Made by a program: the position numbers and the translations under genes. Below are positions 59,468 through 64,000 of a stretch of DNA of 64,000 bases, piece after piece. Source of the stretch: Parasponia andersonii (lineage: Eukaryota; Streptophyta; Magnoliopsida; Rosales; Cannabaceae); the NCBI GenBank assembly GCA_002914805.1, contig JXTB01000117.1, forward strand, positions 651,031-715,030, read 5' to 3'. Each line of letters opens with the position of its first letter. Position 1 is the stretch's first letter. A model generated the notes under the pieces. It was not told the DNA's origin, ran no database searches, and worked only from the letters and a program-made list of their open reading frames with translations.

Positions 59468-59953
59468 TTATATATATATCATATCATTACAGTCCATCAC
59501 ATATGTTCAAGAAAATCAAAAACCACATTTGTTCTAATATGTTGTAGAAATTAAGTTTTATCCGAAAATAATATAAAATGAAAGTAATTGAGTCACTACC
59601 TCACAAGAATAGTGATACCACACTATTAAATCCTCAAGGCGTCGTTGACGATTATCTGGAGGGTCGGGGACCAATTCCAACCCCTTAATCGTCCTCTTGC
59701 AAAAAACCAACTTCTCAACAGAGCTTCAATTCTACAAGCGGACCTCTTCACTGAATTTCTTGAGCTTCCTCTGGATGAGACGAATCCAACGAGTCTGGTT
59801 AGAGGTCAAATGGTGGTTGGAATCGTCGCCGGTATCGAGAAATCTGAAACTATCCACTTTGTCTTCTCTGGCAACGACGGCCTCTCAGATGGCGGCAGCT
59901 GGTCGGCATCAGCTTGGCACAGCATAGGGGAGCTTTGCCTTCCTCTTTGGCTA

Positions 59954-59956
<3 letters not shown>

Positions 59957-60011
<55 letters not shown>
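59957..60011. repeat. GA microsatellite in the left LTR
   Basis: About 27 GA units. The right LTR has only a short GA-rich equivalent near 62285-62335, so it expanded after insertion. Confidence 0.9.
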
Positions 60012-60015
<4 letters not shown>

Positions 60016-60250
60016 GGGTGAGGGAGAGAGAGAAGGTGAGTGGGAGGATGAACCCACGTGAGTGGTCATGTAGGACTGTGCAATTTTTCAAAAAATTATA
60101 CTATAGTCCCCGGTTCCCAAACTCTATCAATTCAATCCTCCAACAATTATAATTTAGTCTTTTTACACAAAACTTTTGCAACACCCAATATAATACCAGA
60201 AAATTGATAAAATGTCCAAATTACCCTCCCAAAAATCCGGGCTTTTAATC

Positions 60251-61040
60251 TGTACTTCTGCCATATTTCTCGGTCTCTCCCACTCTAGAACAGCTTCCAT
60301 CTTAGCGGGATCGACTGAAATACCTTTATAAGAAATCATATGCCCCAAGAACTTCACTTTTGACATCCAAAAATCACAGAACCGGACTGGATCCTCTACG
60401 GTCCTCCCTGAGAAAGAGGAGATTTCTGTAGGCGGTTGGGACACTCCTTCTTCTGATGACCCTGCTGGCCACAAACGAAATATCCTCCATACAGACTGCT
60501 TTTGCCACCCTCTGAAGAACCACTGTTGTTCGAGCTCCCACTGTTGTTCGAGCTCCCACTGTTCAGAGTGCCTTGGGCTGACCACTACCTCTAGTTCCTT
60601 CTGTTGAATTTCTTGTCGTTACCTCTCCGCTAGCTCCTCTTGGAATCCAATTTTTCTTCGATGGCCTCTACCCGCTGGGCAGCCACTACAATTTCAGGAA
60701 GAGTATGGAAAGTCTGAGTACCAATTCTATTGAAAATATTTCAATTCAGATGACTTTTGAACTTAGCAACTCGGTATTTCTCACTCGTACTCAGTCTAAG
60801 AGCAATATTTACTACTTAGTGAACTCTATCAGGTACTCATTCACCGTTCTGTTATCTTGAATCAACGTCTCAAACCGGTTTACTACTTCATCTTGTTGAT
60901 GTTCATTGACATACTAGGCCTTGAAAATCTATTCAAAGTCTTTCCAAGTCAGACCTACTATATCTTGTATCTGTTTCACTGTTATGGCACTCCCTGCTAA
61001 ACGGCCTCTTACTCCTCTTGATTCCCAAAATCACATTGGA
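60251..61040 (-). pseudogene. Gypsy gag and reverse-transcriptase remnants
   Basis: On the minus strand the gag part comes first (NRFETLIQDNRTVNEYLIEF at about 60830-60890, HTLPEIVVAAQRVEAIEEKL at 60650-60710). A zinc knuckle follows, in which the first Cys reads Tyr (YFVCGQQGHQKKECPN, 60490-60440). Next, directly, is a late reverse-transcriptase block (VKFLGHMISYKGISVDPAKM, 60365-60290). Protease, most of reverse transcriptase, RNase H and integrase are deleted. The reverse-transcriptase block runs straight into the left LTR. Stops and frame changes are frequent. Confidence 0.8.
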
Positions 61041-61710
61041 CACTACCTCAGAAAGGGAGGAAAAGAGTGAGTATAAATTACCCAGTAGGAAAGATAATTA
61101 CCTCAATCGAAAATATTTTACTGCTGGAAAGCTCCTGCATAGTTAGTTTAAATCCAATATATACATATATGACAATCTAAAATCAGAAATCGTCACGTAT
61201 ATGTGTAGATAAATCAGTATAATCAAAACCATTCAATTCAGATACACATGACACAAATCAACCTATACCTATGAGCTCACATCCTCTCATCTGTGGAAAC
61301 CCAGGATGATGGCATTAAGTGTACCTAACAGGCTGCCTAACACCTAAGCCCATACTCGGAGGAGACACTCATGTGTCGCCTACAAAACCTGGAGGGGCAA
61401 CCGAATTGTCTACGCCTGCTAAATGGAGAGGTAATCAGAAATAACAAAATCCTGCGCGAGTTTACGGACTCTACACTGACGGTGGGGCATATAGCACCAC
61501 ACTGTAAACCCACAATGCTAACACGGTACTCATCATGTATGATCCTATGATACGTGCAACATAGAACTGAAGTGTAAAAATAATCATACTCTGGTTTTTT
61601 AATAAAATAAGTGTATTAGGTTTTTTATAGAAAAACGGACAGCACAACAGCCCTATTTTTGATATACCCAAAATAACCTGTACTCAGAAAATCTCCAAAG
61701 TAATACAGTC

Positions 61711-61763
<53 letters not shown>

Positions 61764-62580
61764 CCATCACAGTCTATCATATATGTTCAAGAAACTCAAA
61801 AACTACATTTGTTCTCATATGTTGCAGAAATTAAGTTTTATTCGAAAATAATATAAAATGAAGGTAATTGAGTCCTTACCTCACAAAAATAGTGATACCA
61901 CACTATTAAATCCTCAAGGCATCGTTGACGATCGTCCGGAAGGTCGAAAACCAATTCCAAGCCCTCGATTTTCCTTTTGTGAAAAACCAACTTTTCAACG
62001 GAGCTTCAATTCCATAAGGGGACCTCTTCACTGAATTCCTTGAGCTTCCTCTTGACGAGACGAATCCAACGAGCCCGGTTAGAGGTCAAATGGTGGCCGA
62101 AATCATCGCCAACGTTGAAAAATCTGAAACGGTCCATTTCGTCTTCTCCGACAACGATGGCCTCTCCGGTGGCAACAGCTGGTCGGTGTCGGCTCGGCGC
62201 CACATGGTGGAGCTTCACAAGTAGGCTGCGTGGGCAGACAACGACGGGAGGCGACGGCATCCTTCTCCTTCCCCTTCGGCCGAGCGAGCGAGAGCGAGAG
62301 AGAAAGAGAAAGAATCGGGTGAAGGAGAGAGAGAGAATCGGGTGAGGGGGAGAGAGAAGGTGAGTGGGACGATGAACCCATGTGAGTGGTAATGTGGGAC
62401 TGTGCAATCTTTTAAAAAATTACACTATAGTCCCCAATTCCCAAACTCTATCAATTCAGTCCCCCAACAATTGCAATTTAGTCCTTCTGCATAAAATTTT
62501 TGCAAATTAATTCACCCAATATAAGACCCAAAAATTGGTAAAATATCCAAATTATCCTCCCAAAAATCCAGATTTTTACA
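61041..62580 (-). mobile_element. LTR of the gypsy remnant (right copy)
   Basis: On the minus strand it starts TGTAAAAATCTGG at 62580 and runs to about 61040, where LTR-like sequence (GTGTCCAATGTGA, compare GTGTCCAGTGTGA at 57546 of the solo LTR) joins gag directly. Its 3' end and the primer-binding site are therefore deleted. The block around 61375-61470 is homologous to the inverse of 57060-57200 in the solo LTR, so the two elements are relatives in opposite orientation. Confidence 0.75.
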
Positions 62581-62867
62581 TTAGCTGCCCCTTTCCTCAT
62601 TAACAAAGCTTGTTTTTGTTTGCAACACAACAACAACAAAAAATAGAAGTAGATTGTACCAAAGCTAAAAGTTTCCACTCAAGAATCTAATCACTCTGTC
62701 TCCTTTTAAACCACCAGCAAAAATAGAGAGAAGCTAACTCAACTTGGCCTGATACAACAAAATGTCGCATTAGTCTACCCAAATCAAGAAGTAATCCAGC
62801 TCATTGTAGCACACGTTCGAAATTGAACTTGATCAATAGTTCTTCCAAAAATATAACAAGAGAAGCT

Positions 62868-63200
62868 TTTCTCAATTGGAGGTAAGGAAATTTTATTGAA
62901 AGCGGTGGTGCAATCCATTCCAACCTATACAATGACTTGTTTTCGTAAACCTACAACTCTCTATAAAGAAATTGAGTCAATGATGACTAATTTTTGTTGG
63001 GGCTTTTCGGGAAAAAGACACAAAATTCATTAGAAAAGTTGGAATTTACGTGTAAACCAAAAAAATGGAGGGAGGTATAGGCTACTTTTTGCAAAATAGG
63101 CTTGGTGTCTAATGGAACAATATGACTCTCTGATTGGTAGAGTATTAAAAATCCATTACTTTCCTCATTGTAATTTTCTTGTTGCAAAAATGGGTCATTC
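62868..63200 (+). pseudogene. LINE fragment downstream of the reverse-transcriptase core
   Basis: Frames combine to GGKEILLKAVVQSIPTYTMT, CFRKPTTLYKEIESMMTNFC and [20 protein letters not shown]. These match the plant LINE segment K-A-V-x-Q-S-I-P-T-Y..W-G and the following F-P-H block. The equivalent piece of the LINE near 1895 reads KAVLQSIPTYMM. Several frameshifts and stops are present. Its second half is the start of the repeat shared with 54269. Confidence 0.8.
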
Positions 63201-64000
63201 TCCATCTTTGACCTAATATGGTATTTTATGAAGAAAAGACTTACTTTGGGAAGGTCTATAATAGAAAGTATGTGATGGAACTTAATTCCTTGTTTTTTGG
63301 ATCCATGGATCCTAGAATGCACCCTTTTTTAAGTCAATGATCCTATTATTCTACGATGAAACTTTGTTGGTTTCCTCTTTTGTATGATTGGATCGAAGTT
63401 AAGATATTCATATACTAATGCAATATCTTTTCACTATTGATACAGCTGAGGTATGATTTTTATACGTGGATGACTAAAATTTTGATAAGGTACCTTTAAA
63501 TGACTTTAGAATTGTAATATGCTTATATCTTGGTCATTCATTGGTTTCTTTACTCTTTGTGTCCAAGAAATCCTATATTGGTTAATAATAAGTACCATTC
63601 AGCATTAAATAATTACATTAGACTACTGCAGACTTCATTGTACTACTATTTGAGAATCATAACTTGATTTGAAACTTATATTACTTATTATATTAGTTGT
63701 TTACTTCCTTTGTTGTTTATTATTTATTGCGGTGGAAACTTTATTGTTTATTATCTAGAAGAAAGTTTTTTATTGTTTGATCACTACATAAAGTTTTTTA
63801 TTGTTTGATCACTACATTACCTCAAATGAAGGATTTAGTAATAAATTAAATCACTGAGACTAAAATATTAACATAATGATATATAACAATCCTTAACTTA
63901 GACCTTCATTTAGACGAAAAAATTATAATCAACTTGTTGAAATAAGAGTTAATTTTCAAATACTTATGATATACATATATATAAAAATATACATAAAAAC
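63160..64000 (+). repeat. LINE-related dispersed repeat, copy 2
   Basis: Parallel to 54269-55100 with scattered substitutions and one local duplication (AAAGTTTTTTATTGTTTGATCACTACAT occurs twice near 63763-63815; only key part cited: TTTGATCACTACAT). The repeat continues past the window end. Unlike copy 1, this copy is still attached to upstream LINE coding sequence. Confidence 0.8.

Larger units (their letters stand above)
59345..60250 (-). mobile_element. Truncated LTR of a gypsy remnant (left copy)
   Basis: Matches 61375-62580 in the same orientation (GCCTACGCCTGCCAAATGG, CATATGTTCAAGAAA, CACACTATTAAATCCTCAAGG, GGACCTCTTCACTGAATT). About 250 bp are missing after GAGGTAATCAG. The outer end is lost. 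The minus-strand LTR start equivalent is decayed (ATTAAAAGCC where the right copy has TGTAAAAATC). Confidence 0.75.

Noticed and set aside
59645..60061. 138-codon open frame on the + strand
   Set aside because: It lies inside a minus-strand LTR and ends in the GA microsatellite. The right LTR has a frame-broken equivalent.
62006..62407. Open frames of 92-133 codons near the right LTR
   Set aside because: They are LTR sequence with low-complexity GA/CT-encoded tails and no family similarity.
1..64000. tRNA, rRNA or CRISPR-like arrays
   Set aside because: None was recognised by eye on either strand. The repeats present are microsatellites, minisatellites and transposon copies. A tRNAscan or Infernal run would be needed to rule out small RNA genes.

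Overview
This is nuclear DNA from a flowering plant, most likely a eudicot. It is AT-rich and gene-poor, with plant-type introns (GT..AG), plant gene families (FAR1-related, C2H2 with QALGGH and EAR motifs, B3, DUF1218) and abundant plant transposons (LINEs with a C-terminal RNase H, hAT, Tourist-like MITEs, gypsy LTRs). I cannot name the species from sequence alone. Two single N bases (11533 and 28683) mark uncertain assembly positions.

Layout. 1-3.7 kb: a duplicated host segment carrying a 5'-truncated LINE with a 16-bp target-site duplication. 3.7-6.7 kb: AT-rich sequence with a MITE and a foldback element. 6.7-11.2 kb: a small hypothetical gene (+) and an intact FAR1-RELATED SEQUENCE (FRS11-like) gene (-). 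11.5-14.2 kb: an orphan ribosomal protein S21 exon, a foldback repeat and a truncated duplicate of the FRS 5' end. 17.2-18.7 kb: a DUF1218 membrane-protein gene (-) with an in-frame stop at codon 13, an intron built of degenerate copies of its own exon-2 end, and a LINE-associated repeat about 110 bp upstream of its start. 22-31.5 kb: MITEs, several TIR elements (one nested) and a dead hAT element. 34.6-35.9 kb: a C2H2 zinc-finger gene of the GIS/ZFP type with a MITE just upstream of its TATA box. 39.4-40.7 kb: a decayed VRN1-like B3 gene. 41-50.5 kb: gene and LINE debris, direct repeats, a 36-bp minisatellite, and the tail of a second EAR-type zinc-finger gene. 50.9-54.3 kb: a rearranged alpha-COP pseudogene whose first exon is replaced by LINE-related sequence. 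55.4-57.9 kb: a solo LTR with a perfect 5-bp target duplication. 59.3-62.6 kb: a deleted gypsy element in the opposite orientation. 62.9-64 kb: a LINE fragment and a second copy of the sequence that abuts the alpha-COP pseudogene.

Only two multi-domain genes look intact: the FRS11-like gene and the C2H2 zinc-finger gene. The rest of the recognisable coding sequence is decaying, so the window reads as a graveyard of partial gene duplications and insertions. There is no operon-like organisation, and I found no convincing novel biological system. The most unusual structures are the exon-end repeats in the DUF1218 intron, the LINE-joined alpha-COP relic, and the three MITE copies that keep TAA/TTA target duplications.
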